From the NCBI GenBank assembly GCA_029866215.1, contig JARWZU010000011.1, positions 1-64,000 on the forward strand: DNA of 64,000 bases, written 5' to 3'. The position numbers and the translations under genes were made by a program. Below are positions 55,301-63,210 of this stretch, piece after piece. Source of the DNA: Akkermansiaceae bacterium. Lineage in GTDB: Bacteria; Verrucomicrobiota; Verrucomicrobiia; Verrucomicrobiales; Akkermansiaceae. Within the stretch, counting starts at the first letter, position 1; each line of letters begins with the position of its first letter. Under the pieces are notes generated by a model, which had not been told where the DNA came from, did no database searches, and worked only from the letters and a program-made list of their open reading frames with translations.

Positions 55301-55601
55301 CTGAGTGAGCAACATCAGAAACGAACTTGCGGTTGTCTGCGGTGAAGATCGATGTTTCCTCTTGGCTACGGGAGATCAGTAGGTCAGTGAGCGAGTTGCC
55401 GATGGCATCTGCTACATCTTCCAGAGAGAAATGCGAATCAACGGTACCGCGGGTGACGATGATGTCAGGGTTGGACGCCCGTTTTTCCGAGGGAAGGACT
55501 TCACGCCATGAGTAGCCACGATCCGTGACGGACATGGAGAAGCGGTCACTGATGACTTGTTTGAGAATGATGTCCTCGTCGGGATTTACAGGGCGGTACA
55601 T
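52323..55601 (-). CDS. nrdA: Ribonucleotide reductase class Ia large subunit
   Basis: A 1,092-residue protein from ATG 55601 (MYRPVNPDEDIILK); the frame adds an unrelated 26 residues upstream. One ATP cone is clear (IRRSGNVVPWSETKIEIAVRKAF); an earlier, weaker one may precede it, which would fit the large size. The barrel carries SSCYLYKVDD (Cys), FSIEW-type region NLCTEITLNTSDEETAVCNLGSI with Cys, Asn and Glu of the radical site, and the end CEVCQ supplies the redox cysteines. It makes dNDPs with NrdB. It is expressed after nrdB, the reverse of E. coli, with a 61-bp gap. Confidence 0.95.
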   Translation of the reverse strand: MYRPVNPDEDIILKQVISDRFSMSVTDRGYSWREVLPSEKRASNPDIIVTRGTVDSHFSLEDVADAIGNSLTDLLISRSQEETSIFTADNRKFVSDVAHSVAASLMQTLESGGRLRLSEADLYLLIEKALLENEAYDVAKSLAFRRSMEKHGSVDLYAGPNALPVRLIRRSGNVVPWSETKIEIAVRKAFLTIKENPEPAIDIAKGVTDRIRRGDQSFVHIEDVQDMVQEELMRQGHFKAAEHYILYRAQRSRLRAEELERAEDPNQELMVTVTNDEGVSSFWDGTDLRKRIAYASIGLDLNITEPDIERELRRSVGTEISEKDLKNTIILNAKALIEKDADFAKFAGRILLSYIYEEVLDWSILKDGIDKLKQAHKAAFKSYLKYGVSIKRLHPDLLECYNIDKLADAFDPTADLDFDYLGIQTLYDRYLIVDKTSNKHCRIETPQFFWMRVAMGLFKKEENQREDWVIRLYSLYKGRRFCSSTPTLFNSGTLHSQLSSCYLYKVDDSIESIMYRGIAENAFLSKWAGGLGGSWTAVRGTGGYIQGTNGESQGIIPFLKLHNDQLVAVNQGGKRRGSGCAYLETWHNDIEDFLDLRKNTGDERRRCHDMNTANWVPDLFMKRMEDRGTWTLFRSNEVPDLHDLYGSAFETRYCEYEQMVADGKIWGRQLPALELWKSMLKMVFETGHPWITFKDPCNVRSPQDHCGVIHSSNLCTEITLNTSDEETAVCNLGSIVLDTHITRDGALDHEMLKETITVAIRALDNVIDINFYPTDAAKTANSRHRPIGLGVMGVQNALYKRNLAFASDAAVEFNDEFMEAIAYYAYSASSDLASEVGCYSSYKGSKWDRGLLPQDTVDLLESERGRTIDVPRGGKMDWSVVREKIAKHGMRNSNVLAIAPTATISNIMGTTPCIEPNYKNLYVKSNLGGEFIILNAELVKDLKKLNLWNQEMLDQLKYFDGELDAIDEIPESLKHKHKTVFGISYEYIIDAAARRQKWIDQAQSVNLFLATPEMKALSHMYRRAWDKGLKTTYYLRTLGASNVEKSTIDVKKETRGLMAATGGTDKPTYTEAEKNACSIEAMLNGGICEVCQ

Positions 55602-55662
55602 GGTAATTTTGAGAAAAAAATGAGAAGGTCGAGTGAGTGGGGTTGTTTTTGGGGGTAGGGGG

Positions 55663-56766
55663 TTACAGTTCGTCGTCATCGACGGAGGCGAGAGCCGAAG
55701 CCTTTTGGTATTCGGTGACGCGTCCTTCGAAGAAATTGGTTTCTTTTTTGATATCCATCATTTCAGCAAGCCATGGGAACGGGTTGGAAACGGACTCGTT
55801 GAGGGGTGCGAGGCCGCACGATGTGAGGCGGCGGTCTGCAATGTAGTCGATGTAGGTCTCGAAGTCAGCAGAATTCAGTCCGAGGCCCGCCACGGGGAGG
55901 CAGTCGCGGATGAATTGTTTTTCGAGGGTGATGCCTTCGCGCATGGTGGCGCGGAGGTTTTCGCGGAAGTCTTCGGTCCAGATGTCTGGGTTTTCATCGA
56001 TTAAGTCCATGAGGAGATTCCGGAACACCTCGATGTGGTTGGATTCGTCACGCAGGGTGTAGCGGAACATTTGTCCGATCCCAGGGAACTTATTTTGGCG
56101 ATAGAGGCTGAGGATCATGCCGAAAAGGCCGTAAAACTGCGTGCCTTCCATGACTTGGCCGAACATGAAGATATTCTTCGCAAGCGCTTGCTTGTTCTCG
56201 GTGATGGTGAGGTCGATGTCGCGGCGGAGCGCCTTGCTGTTCGAAACGACGAAATTATTCTTGGCGGTGATCGAAGGAACGTCCTCAAACATGGCTTCGC
56301 ACTCGTGTGGGTTGATGCCGAGCGAGGAGATCATGTAAACGAGTGAATCGGCGTGGATGTTCTCTTCGTGAGCGTGGCGGCCGAGCACGAGTTTGAGCTC
56401 AGGTGCGGTGACCACTTCGCGGACGACGTGGAGTACGTTGTCCCCGACGATGCCTTCAGCCGCCGAGAAATAGCCGATGCCCATTTTGATGATCCAGCGC
56501 TCGACATCGGTGATCTCATCGGAACGCCACTGTTCGACATCTTTCTGCATGGTGATGTCTTCCGGTTCCCAGTGGTTGTTCTTCATCGTCTTGTAGAGGT
56601 CGTACGCCCACTGGTATTTGAGTGGGAGGATGTTGAAGAACATCGTGGGTTTGCCGTTGATGACCCGCTTGCCGGCGTATGCGAGCTCTGCCTTTTCTCG
56701 ATCGAGAACAAAGGTGCGGTTGCCGAGAGCGATGGTGGTGGTGGCAGATGGAGCAATGGTAGACAT
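55663..56766 (-). CDS. nrdB: Ribonucleotide reductase class Ia small subunit
   Basis: A 367-residue R2 protein. It has the di-iron ligands in helices: EQWRSDEITDVERWI, HEENIHADSLVYM (Glu-His) and DESNHIEVFRN (Glu, His). The radical-forming Tyr is expected near the second helix; I cannot pin it by eye. NrdB generates the tyrosyl radical used by NrdA. It starts at 56766 (MSTIAPSATTT). Upstream region 56875-56915 carries DnaA-like boxes and a palindrome. Confidence 0.93.
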   Translation of the reverse strand: MSTIAPSATTTIALGNRTFVLDREKAELAYAGKRVINGKPTMFFNILPLKYQWAYDLYKTMKNNHWEPEDITMQKDVEQWRSDEITDVERWIIKMGIGYFSAAEGIVGDNVLHVVREVVTAPELKLVLGRHAHEENIHADSLVYMISSLGINPHECEAMFEDVPSITAKNNFVVSNSKALRRDIDLTITENKQALAKNIFMFGQVMEGTQFYGLFGMILSLYRQNKFPGIGQMFRYTLRDESNHIEVFRNLLMDLIDENPDIWTEDFRENLRATMREGITLEKQFIRDCLPVAGLGLNSADFETYIDYIADRRLTSCGLAPLNESVSNPFPWLAEMMDIKKETNFFEGRVTEYQKASALASVDDDEL

Positions 56767-56874
56767 GATTTTAAGCAGAAATAAGGGCTTTAGAAGAATT
56801 CAAACACAGTTAAAACGATCGAAGAGCAAGAGACAGCAAATCGTAGGCTCAGTCAAACGGATTTTGCTCATGTA

Positions 56875-56915
56875 GTATCCACAAATTATTCACAATACAA
56901 GATATGGTATCTTGT
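56875..56915. promoter_or_regulatory. DnaA-like boxes and palindrome upstream of nrdB
   Basis: GTATCCACA (56875-56883) and TTATTCACA (56886-56894) fit the DnaA box TTWTNCACA (the first with one mismatch). Next to them is a perfect inverted repeat, ACAAGATA TGG TATCTTGT (56897-56915), possibly for a repressor such as NrdR, though it is longer than a usual NrdR box. In E. coli nrdAB is controlled by DnaA. The region 56767-57203 is AT-rich and otherwise holds only the terminator below. Confidence 0.5.
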
Positions 56916-57152
56916 TTAATGTAACCACAAAGTAAACATGCTTGTTTCCTAGTCCTTTTGGCAATTTAGTCAGAGGAACGAGGGCCCATTCTTGGTGCTA
57001 AGAAATTTAGCGGGTTCTGTTAGAGTCTTGGGTCTGGCGGAAGATTTTAAAAATTATTAACTTTTGCTAACTATTAGGCACAATAAGATAAATTTTCATC
57101 TAACATGTTGATTTTTAGTGTTTTGTTTTTTAACGCGGGTGGGGTGGGCATG

Positions 57153-57187
57153 AAAAACCGCCCGATTCGGTGACGAAAAGGGCGGTG
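57153..57187 (-). terminator. Terminator after the second M42 peptidase (minus strand)
   Basis: On the minus strand ACCGCCC ... GGGCGGT followed by TTTTTC, 17-51 bp after the stop of the peptidase gene. Confidence 0.7.
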
Positions 57188-57203
57188 CATGAAGAGGGTG
57201 GGA

Positions 57204-58262
57204 TTAAAATTCCCAGTTGTGTTGGTCGAGTTCGCAGACGCAGGCAGCGAGGAGATTGATGCAGGCCGCGAGGTCCTCCTTGTGGCAGGATTCGATGGTT
57301 TGATGGATGTGGCGTGTTGGGATCGAGACCGCTCCGGTGATTGAGCCGCCGGCGACCATGCGCTGAAGGCTCGCGGTGTCGGTGCCGCCGCCACTGAGGA
57401 TTTCAGGCTGCCACTTGATTTTGTGGCGTTTCGCGGTGGCTTTCATGAAGGCGACCATGCGGTAGTCGCAGATGACCGACGAATCCATGAGCTTGATTGC
57501 CGCGCCACCGCCGAGGGACGTGCAGCGTTCTTGCGGAGAAGACCCTGGGACGTCATACGCGATCGTGGTGTCGAGCCCGAAGCCAAAGTCGGGCTGAATC
57601 TGAATGGCTGACGCTTGTGCGCCACGAAGACCGACCTCTTCTTGGACGGTGAATACCGCGTAAAAGTCATAGGCTGGCTTGCGCTTGGATTTTTTCAGCG
57701 CGCGCAGCGTCTCGATGAGCACGAAAACCGACGCGCGGTTGTCGAGGGATTTCACGTTGACGCAGTCTCCGAGTTCAATCAGCGGCGAGTGGCGGGTGAC
57801 GAAATCGCCGACAGCGACGACTTTGATGACCTCCTTCATCGGGAGGCCGGTGTCGATGAAGTAATCGGTTATTTTCACCACTTTATTCCGCTCCTCAGGA
57901 CTCATCAGATGGACGGGTTTGGAGCCCATCACCCCCATGAGATCCTTGCGGCCGTGGATGATGACCCGCTGTGAAGTGAGCGTTTTGGGGTCGAATCCGC
58001 CGACGGGATTGAAGCGCACGAAGCCTTGGTCGTCGATGTGGGTCACGATGAAGCCGATTTCGTCCATGTGAGCGGCGACCATCGTCTTTTTTGCCGAGGA
58101 TTTGCCTTTTTTGAGGGCGACGACGTTGCCCATGTTGTCCACGCGGATGTCGTCGGCGAGGCCTTCGAGTTCGGTGAGGACGAGTTTGCGGATTTCCTTT
58201 TCAAATCCGGGAGCGCCGGGAGCTTCACAAATACGGGTGAGGAGTGGGATGTCGATAATCAT
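57204..58262 (-). CDS. M42 family metallopeptidase (second copy)
   Basis: A 352-residue protein started at 58262 (MIIDIPLLTRICEAPGAPG). Metal ligands: AAHMDEIGF, SLDNRASV, VQEEVGLRGAQ (catalytic Glu) and RHIHQTIE. Only moderately similar by eye to the other M42 gene in the window, so the two are likely old paralogues with different peptide preferences. It is divergent from the yceD-type gene (106-bp gap) and followed by a terminator. Confidence 0.9.
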   Translation of the reverse strand: MIIDIPLLTRICEAPGAPGFEKEIRKLVLTELEGLADDIRVDNMGNVVALKKGKSSAKKTMVAAHMDEIGFIVTHIDDQGFVRFNPVGGFDPKTLTSQRVIIHGRKDLMGVMGSKPVHLMSPEERNKVVKITDYFIDTGLPMKEVIKVVAVGDFVTRHSPLIELGDCVNVKSLDNRASVFVLIETLRALKKSKRKPAYDFYAVFTVQEEVGLRGAQASAIQIQPDFGFGLDTTIAYDVPGSSPQERCTSLGGGAAIKLMDSSVICDYRMVAFMKATAKRHKIKWQPEILSGGGTDTASLQRMVAGGSITGAVSIPTRHIHQTIESCHKEDLAACINLLAACVCELDQHNWEF

Positions 58263-58368
58263 GAGGTCGAAGTGTCCCCCATCATACCGCGAGATGGCAG
58301 GCAAACTATCCAGGGGAGATAAAATAATTGCGGCTTGGCGAAACGGGATCGTTGGTTACCTTTTTGGC

Positions 58369-58872
58369 ATGAAAAATCGTTTAATGGTCGACTTGGTCAA
58401 CCTTCCCGAGGAGGGAAAGGAATTTTCGGGTGAGTTGGCGAAAGAAATTTTTGATCTTCCGGAGGACGATGCACGGGCCGCTGGGCCGCTCAAATACGAG
58501 CTTTGGGGGCAACGGTTTGGTGGGGAATTATTGTTGACCGGATCGCTCTCCGCGCCGTTCGAATTTACCTGTGTGAGGACGCTACATCCCTTTATTCAAA
58601 CGATTTATCTCGAAAATTCGGCCATCTCGGTGGAGATCGAAAAAGAGGGTGAAATCGACGTCACTGAGGCCCTGCGCGAGGAGGTTTTGATCAACTTCCC
58701 AGCCGATCCCAGATGCGAGGAGGGAGATGTTCCGCAGAAGTGTGAAATCGATTCCCGATATTTATCAGTGGACAAGTCGATGCAAGATGGGCTACCCACT
58801 CCGCCCCGCGCCGAGAGTGATGACCGATGGTCAGCTCTCGACACTCTCAAGGACCTCAAGGACCCAAACTAA
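58369..58872 (+). CDS. DUF177/YceD family protein
   Basis: A 167-residue protein from ATG 58369 (MKNRLMVDLVNLPEEG); the frame runs longer upstream through the divergent region but that is not coding. DUF177 pattern: FSGELAKEIFDLPEDD, LTGSLSAPFEFTCVRTLHPF and the C-terminal DSRYLSVDKSMQDGLPTPPRAE. YceD-type genes precede rpmF in most bacteria, and the protein is tied to 23S rRNA or ribosome biogenesis (as in plants). rpmF begins 13 bp later. Confidence 0.85.
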   Translation: MKNRLMVDLVNLPEEGKEFSGELAKEIFDLPEDDARAAGPLKYELWGQRFGGELLLTGSLSAPFEFTCVRTLHPFIQTIYLENSAISVEIEKEGEIDVTEALREEVLINFPADPRCEEGDVPQKCEIDSRYLSVDKSMQDGLPTPPRAESDDRWSALDTLKDLKDPN

Positions 58873-58885
58873 ACGAACCAAGACT

Positions 58886-59068
58886 ATGGCCGTACCAAAG
58901 CGCCGCCAATCCAAAAGCCGTCAAAAAATGCGCCGTGGCGCCACTCGCTGGCGTGCACCGATCTTCAAGAGCTGCCCTGAATGCAGCAGTAAAGTGCCAT
59001 CGCACATTGCGTGCCCATCGTGTGGCTATTACCGCAATCGTCAGGTGCTCGATGTCGAGGCTCTCTGA
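58886..59068 (+). CDS. rpmF: 50S ribosomal protein L32
   Basis: A 60-residue protein from ATG 58886: MAVPKRRQSKSRQKMRRG, then CPEC...CPSCGYYRNRQVL, the zinc-binding form (four cysteines) of L32. It stands between yceD and plsX, the classic arrangement. Confidence 0.97.
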   Translation: MAVPKRRQSKSRQKMRRGATRWRAPIFKSCPECSSKVPSHIACPSCGYYRNRQVLDVEAL

Positions 59069-59175
59069 AGCGTGGGATCTGATTTTCCAGAAGTTGCCGC
59101 CCGGAAGTGTCCGCGGCGGTAATTTTTCGTAGTTTTTTTCCTGATTGAATTGCTGAATCGCCCTTCCTATCTGAG

Positions 59176-60204
59176 ATGAAAGTTGCCCTAGACGCCATGG
59201 GTGGGGATCACGCCCCCGCCGTAAACATCGGAGGAGCCATCGACGCGCTGCGCTACTATCCAAAGCTGCAACACCTTTACTTGGTGGGAGTTGAGGATGC
59301 CCTAGTGGAGGAGTGTAGGAGGCAAGGCCTGGACCTCAATGATCCTCGGGTGAGTATTGTCGGAGCCCCAGAGGTCATTGGAATGGCCGAGCCGGGTGCC
59401 AAAACGGTGCGGCGGAAGAAGTTTTCTTCGATCAGCATTGCGATGGACATGGTGAAAGATGGGCGGGCCGATGCGTTCGTTTCTGCTGGAAACACGGGCG
59501 CGGCGGTGGCTGCGGCGACCCTGAAATTGCGGACCTTGCCCGGAGTGGATCGTGCGGGGATCGCCTCGGCTTTGCCGAATGAGTTTGGCATTTGCCACAT
59601 CCTTGATGCGGGGGCGAATCCCGAAGCGAAGCCTGAACACCTGGTCGCCTATGCGGTGATGGGAACTGCGTTTTCGCGCGGGGTTCTGGGGGTTAAGGAC
59701 CCGAAAGTGGGTCTAATGTCCAATGGCGAGGAGGAGGAGAAGGGTACCACCTTCACCAAGGAAACGTTCAAACTTCTCAAAGAGACCCCGGGCATCAACT
59801 TTGTCGGCAATGTCGAGGGGCGTGACCTTTTCGAAACGGAGCTGGATGTGGTGCTGTGCGATGGATTTGTGGGTAACATCATGCTCAAGACCATTGAAGC
59901 CACCGCCAAAGCGGTTTCAAAATGGCTCAAAACCGAAATCAAGGGTAACCCGCTGCGGATCGCTGGGGCGGTGCTGGCTCAAGGAGCGTTCAAGGCCCTC
60001 AAGGAGAAAAGCAGTTACGAAACTTACGGTGGAAGTCCGCTTCTCGGGGTCAATGGGGTGGTGATCATCGCCCACGGATCCTCAAGTGCGCTGGCCGTCC
60101 GTAACGCGATCCGGGTGGGGATTGAAACGGTTGAAAATGGCGTGAATGTCGAAATCCAAAAGGCATTGACTGCGATTTCACTCGTGGATGGGTCGGAAGG
60201 TTGA
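59176..60204 (+). CDS. plsX: Phosphate acyltransferase PlsX
   Basis: A 342-residue protein: MKVALDAMGGDHAPA at the N-terminus, ISIAMDMVKDGRADAFVSAGNTGA (about 90-115) and EGRDLFETELDVVLCDGFVGNI. PlsX makes acyl-phosphate from acyl-ACP for phospholipid synthesis. It follows rpmF by 107 bp and precedes fabH by 66 bp. Confidence 0.97.
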   Translation: MKVALDAMGGDHAPAVNIGGAIDALRYYPKLQHLYLVGVEDALVEECRRQGLDLNDPRVSIVGAPEVIGMAEPGAKTVRRKKFSSISIAMDMVKDGRADAFVSAGNTGAAVAAATLKLRTLPGVDRAGIASALPNEFGICHILDAGANPEAKPEHLVAYAVMGTAFSRGVLGVKDPKVGLMSNGEEEEKGTTFTKETFKLLKETPGINFVGNVEGRDLFETELDVVLCDGFVGNIMLKTIEATAKAVSKWLKTEIKGNPLRIAGAVLAQGAFKALKEKSSYETYGGSPLLGVNGVVIIAHGSSSALAVRNAIRVGIETVENGVNVEIQKALTAISLVDGSEG

Positions 60205-60270
60205 TTTAAGCGCTCACTGGCCACACTTCGCGCTTGTGGCGGCCCGAGTTGGGTTTCATCGTCCCCGCGC

Positions 60271-61272
60271 ATGAGTGAATCGACGCCAGCCATCCAAGTC
60301 TGCATCGCAGGTACTGGGAGTTATTTGCCTGAAAGGGTTTTAACCAATGAAGAGCTTGCGGCACGAGTTGATACAAGCGACGAGTGGATTGTCTCTCGGA
60401 CTGGGATCAAGGCCCGCCGGATCGCGGCGGAGGGCGAATTCACCTCGCACATGGCTTCGCATGCTGCAAGGCGTGCCCTCGAACAAGCGGGGCTTGCTGC
60501 GGAGGATGTCGAACTGATCATCGTTGCGACGATTACACCTGATACGCCGACTCCAGCGACGGCTTGCTATGTCCAACAGATGCTCGGTGCGAGTCGCGCA
60601 GTTGCCTTTGACATTTCCGCCGCATGCTCGGGTTTCCTTTATGCGATGGAAATCTCCAAGCGCCTGATCTCCGGTGGCGCGTTTAAGAACGCCTTGATCA
60701 TCGGAGCCGAAAAGCTCTCAGCGGTGACAAACTGGGAAGACCGGACGACTTGCGTGCTGTTCGGGGATGGAGCGGGAGCTGCTGTTTTGCGCCGCGCTGA
60801 ACCGGGTGAGGGCGCCATCCTGGCGATGGAAATGGGCACCGATGGAAATCTAACTCATCTTCTTAACATCCCGGGCGGTGGTAGCGCCTGTCCTATTACC
60901 GAGAACAACGTCAACGATCATCTCTTCTCGCTCACGATGATGGGTAAAGAAGTGTTCAAGCATGCGGTGACGCGGATGAAAGAGGCAGCAGAAAAAGTCA
61001 TCGAGGGTGCCGGATTGCAGCCGGAGGACATCGCGTGCGTCATTCCCCATCAGGCGAATTTAAGAATCATCGATGCCATCGCGGATCGTCTAGCAGTTCC
61101 TAATGAGAGAGTTTTTGTGAATCTCGACAAGTATGGCAATACATCGGCCGCTGCGGTTGCGATCGCTCTTGACGAGGCGAATCGCACCGGAGCGTTTCAA
61201 CGGGGTGAGCACATTGTGTTGGTGGTTTTCGGTGCGGGTCTCACGTGGGCCGCCGCTGCCATTCGGTGGTAA
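60271..61272 (+). CDS. fabH: Beta-ketoacyl-ACP synthase III
   Basis: A 333-residue enzyme with Cys119 (ISAACSGFLYAM), His in IPHQANLRI and Asn in YGNTSAAA as the catalytic triad. It starts fatty-acid synthesis by condensing acetyl-CoA with malonyl-ACP. It ends the yceD-rpmF-plsX-fabH cluster. Starting residues MSESTPAIQVCIAGTGSYLP fit the family. Confidence 0.97.
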   Translation: MSESTPAIQVCIAGTGSYLPERVLTNEELAARVDTSDEWIVSRTGIKARRIAAEGEFTSHMASHAARRALEQAGLAAEDVELIIVATITPDTPTPATACYVQQMLGASRAVAFDISAACSGFLYAMEISKRLISGGAFKNALIIGAEKLSAVTNWEDRTTCVLFGDGAGAAVLRRAEPGEGAILAMEMGTDGNLTHLLNIPGGGSACPITENNVNDHLFSLTMMGKEVFKHAVTRMKEAAEKVIEGAGLQPEDIACVIPHQANLRIIDAIADRLAVPNERVFVNLDKYGNTSAAAVAIALDEANRTGAFQRGEHIVLVVFGAGLTWAAAAIRW

Positions 61273-61296
61273 CGGGTCGCGCGCAATTCGCAACTG

Positions 61297-63135
61297 ATGT
61301 CCCACCGTTCCGCGCCATTGGAAACCGATCAGATGCCGCCAGGCATTCCGTTCATCATCGGGAACGAGGCGGCGGAACGCTTCTCCTTCTACGGCATGCG
61401 CACGATCCTAGTCGTGTTCATGGCGCAATACCTGCATTTCATGGATGGCACTGGCGGGCAGGCGCTGTCGGCCAATCAAGCGGTGGAGGCTTATCATCAG
61501 TTCGCGAGCTGGGTGTATTTCACGCCGCTTCTCGGAGCTTTGATCGCGGACATTTTCTTTGGAAAATATCGGACGATCCTTTGGCTTTCGATCGTCTATT
61601 GCCTCGGTCATGCAGCGCTTGCTTGCATGGGATCTTATGGTCATTCGCCGATGTGGTTGGGCACGGGGCTTGCCCTGATTTGTCTAGGTTCTGGGGGAAT
61701 CAAGCCCTGCGTCTCTGCTCACGTCGGTGATCAATTTGGCAAGAAAAACCAACACTTGATCTCCAAAGTTTACAATTGGTTCTACTTCGCCATCAACTTT
61801 GGTTCATTCTTTTCCACTTTGCTGACGCCATGGTTGTTAGAAAATTATGGGCCGCATTGGGCTTTCGGGGTTCCCGGGGTGCTCATGGCGATCGCGACCT
61901 TCATGTTTTGGATGGGGCGGAAGCGTTTTGTCCACATTCCTGCTTCGGGCAAAGCGTTTTTCAAGGAAGCGTTTTCCCGGGAGGGGGTCGTGGCGGTTTG
62001 CAAGTTGGTTCCCTTGTTTGCATTCATCGCTGTGTTTTGGTCGCTTTACGATCAAACGGGTTCTTCCTGGGTATTTCAGGCGGAGCAAATGAACCTAAAT
62101 TTCATGGGAATTCATTGGCTCGAGTCGCAGATCCAAGCGGTCAACCCGATCCTGATCCTCCTGTTCATTCCGTTGTTCACCTTCATCATTTATCCGTGGA
62201 TGAATCGAATGTTCCAACTGACGCCGCTGCGCAAGATCGGCATCGGATTGGCCCTGATCGCTGCGTCGTTTGCTCTCACCACGTTGATCCAGTCTTGGAT
62301 CGACGCCGGACAGCGGCCGTCGATTGGTTGGCAAATGCTCGCGTATGTGATCATCACTGCGTCTGAAATCATGGTGTCGATTGTTGGGCTTGAATTCGCC
62401 TATACTCAGTCACCTAAGGCGATGAAGTCATGGATCATGGCTTTGTTTTGGCTCGCCGTGTGGGGGGGGAATCAATTCACCGCGCAGGTGAATCACGTGA
62501 TCGATATTCCCTCGGCTGGGACGAGGCAGTTCGAGCAGGCGAAGGCGCAGCTTCCTGCGGATTGGCAGGCATCGCCACGCACCATCACCCTGCCTGGGTA
62601 CGATGGAGTGACCGGTACGGCCGACGATCTCGTCGCACGCTGCCACCAAGGACGCCTTGAATCGTTAGAAATCCCGGGACGCGCTCAGTTTCTCGCTGCG
62701 GCGAGCCGGATTGAAGCGGTTTCCAAAGATGCCTTTCCATCAGATGAAGCGGGAGCCAAAACCATCGGCGATGCCAAAGACCCATGGGGCAATCCTTTGG
62801 TTTACCACCTTATCGATTCGTCACATGCGCGGATTTCCAGTGCGGGGCCAGATCGGAAAAACAAAACCGAGTGGGACATTGGTGTCATCCTTGAAAAAAT
62901 TGACAGCGGAGTAGCAACGGAAACCAACACGTGGTTAGGTCGGCGGAAGGCAGCATTGGGGATTCATGACAAGCCTGCCGAAGCCGGGTTTGCGCTCACC
63001 GAATTTTCCGGCGGGCAAAGTAAGCTCGAGGGGGCCGCCTACTTTCGGTTTTTCACCGTGCTGATCCTCGCGACGACGCTGCTTTTCATTCCGTTCGCGA
63101 TGCTCTATCGTCCGCGCACCTATCTCCACGACTGA
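61297..63135 (+). CDS. POT/PTR-family peptide transporter with a large pseudopilin-like insert
   Basis: A 612-residue proton-coupled oligopeptide transporter. ERFSFYGMR (about 28-36) is the family E-x-x-E/ERFSYYG-type motif; several membrane segments follow, with FYFAINFGSFFSTLLTPWLL near 160-180. Unlike usual POT proteins, an insert of ~178 residues (about 401-578) separates the penultimate segment (FWLAVWGGNQFTA) from the last one (YFRFFTVLILATTLLFIPF). The insert holds DPWGNP (495-500) and ISSAGPDRKN...WDIG, matching the end of GspG-type pseudopilin domains, and an earlier YDGVTGTADDL. See findings. The gene is 24 bp after fabH. Confidence 0.85.
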   Translation: MSHRSAPLETDQMPPGIPFIIGNEAAERFSFYGMRTILVVFMAQYLHFMDGTGGQALSANQAVEAYHQFASWVYFTPLLGALIADIFFGKYRTILWLSIVYCLGHAALACMGSYGHSPMWLGTGLALICLGSGGIKPCVSAHVGDQFGKKNQHLISKVYNWFYFAINFGSFFSTLLTPWLLENYGPHWAFGVPGVLMAIATFMFWMGRKRFVHIPASGKAFFKEAFSREGVVAVCKLVPLFAFIAVFWSLYDQTGSSWVFQAEQMNLNFMGIHWLESQIQAVNPILILLFIPLFTFIIYPWMNRMFQLTPLRKIGIGLALIAASFALTTLIQSWIDAGQRPSIGWQMLAYVIITASEIMVSIVGLEFAYTQSPKAMKSWIMALFWLAVWGGNQFTAQVNHVIDIPSAGTRQFEQAKAQLPADWQASPRTITLPGYDGVTGTADDLVARCHQGRLESLEIPGRAQFLAAASRIEAVSKDAFPSDEAGAKTIGDAKDPWGNPLVYHLIDSSHARISSAGPDRKNKTEWDIGVILEKIDSGVATETNTWLGRRKAALGIHDKPAEAGFALTEFSGGQSKLEGAAYFRFFTVLILATTLLFIPFAMLYRPRTYLHD

Positions 63136-63210
63136 GGCGGGGTGGCTTGCGATGAAATCGGAGTCCATAGTTCTTGCGTGTTCGGTGACCGCTGTGGCTA
63201 AATAGGCGAT

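Noticed and set aside
57074-57394. Minus-strand frame at the end of the second M42 gene
   Set aside because: Overlaps the end of the peptidase in another frame and runs through its terminator.
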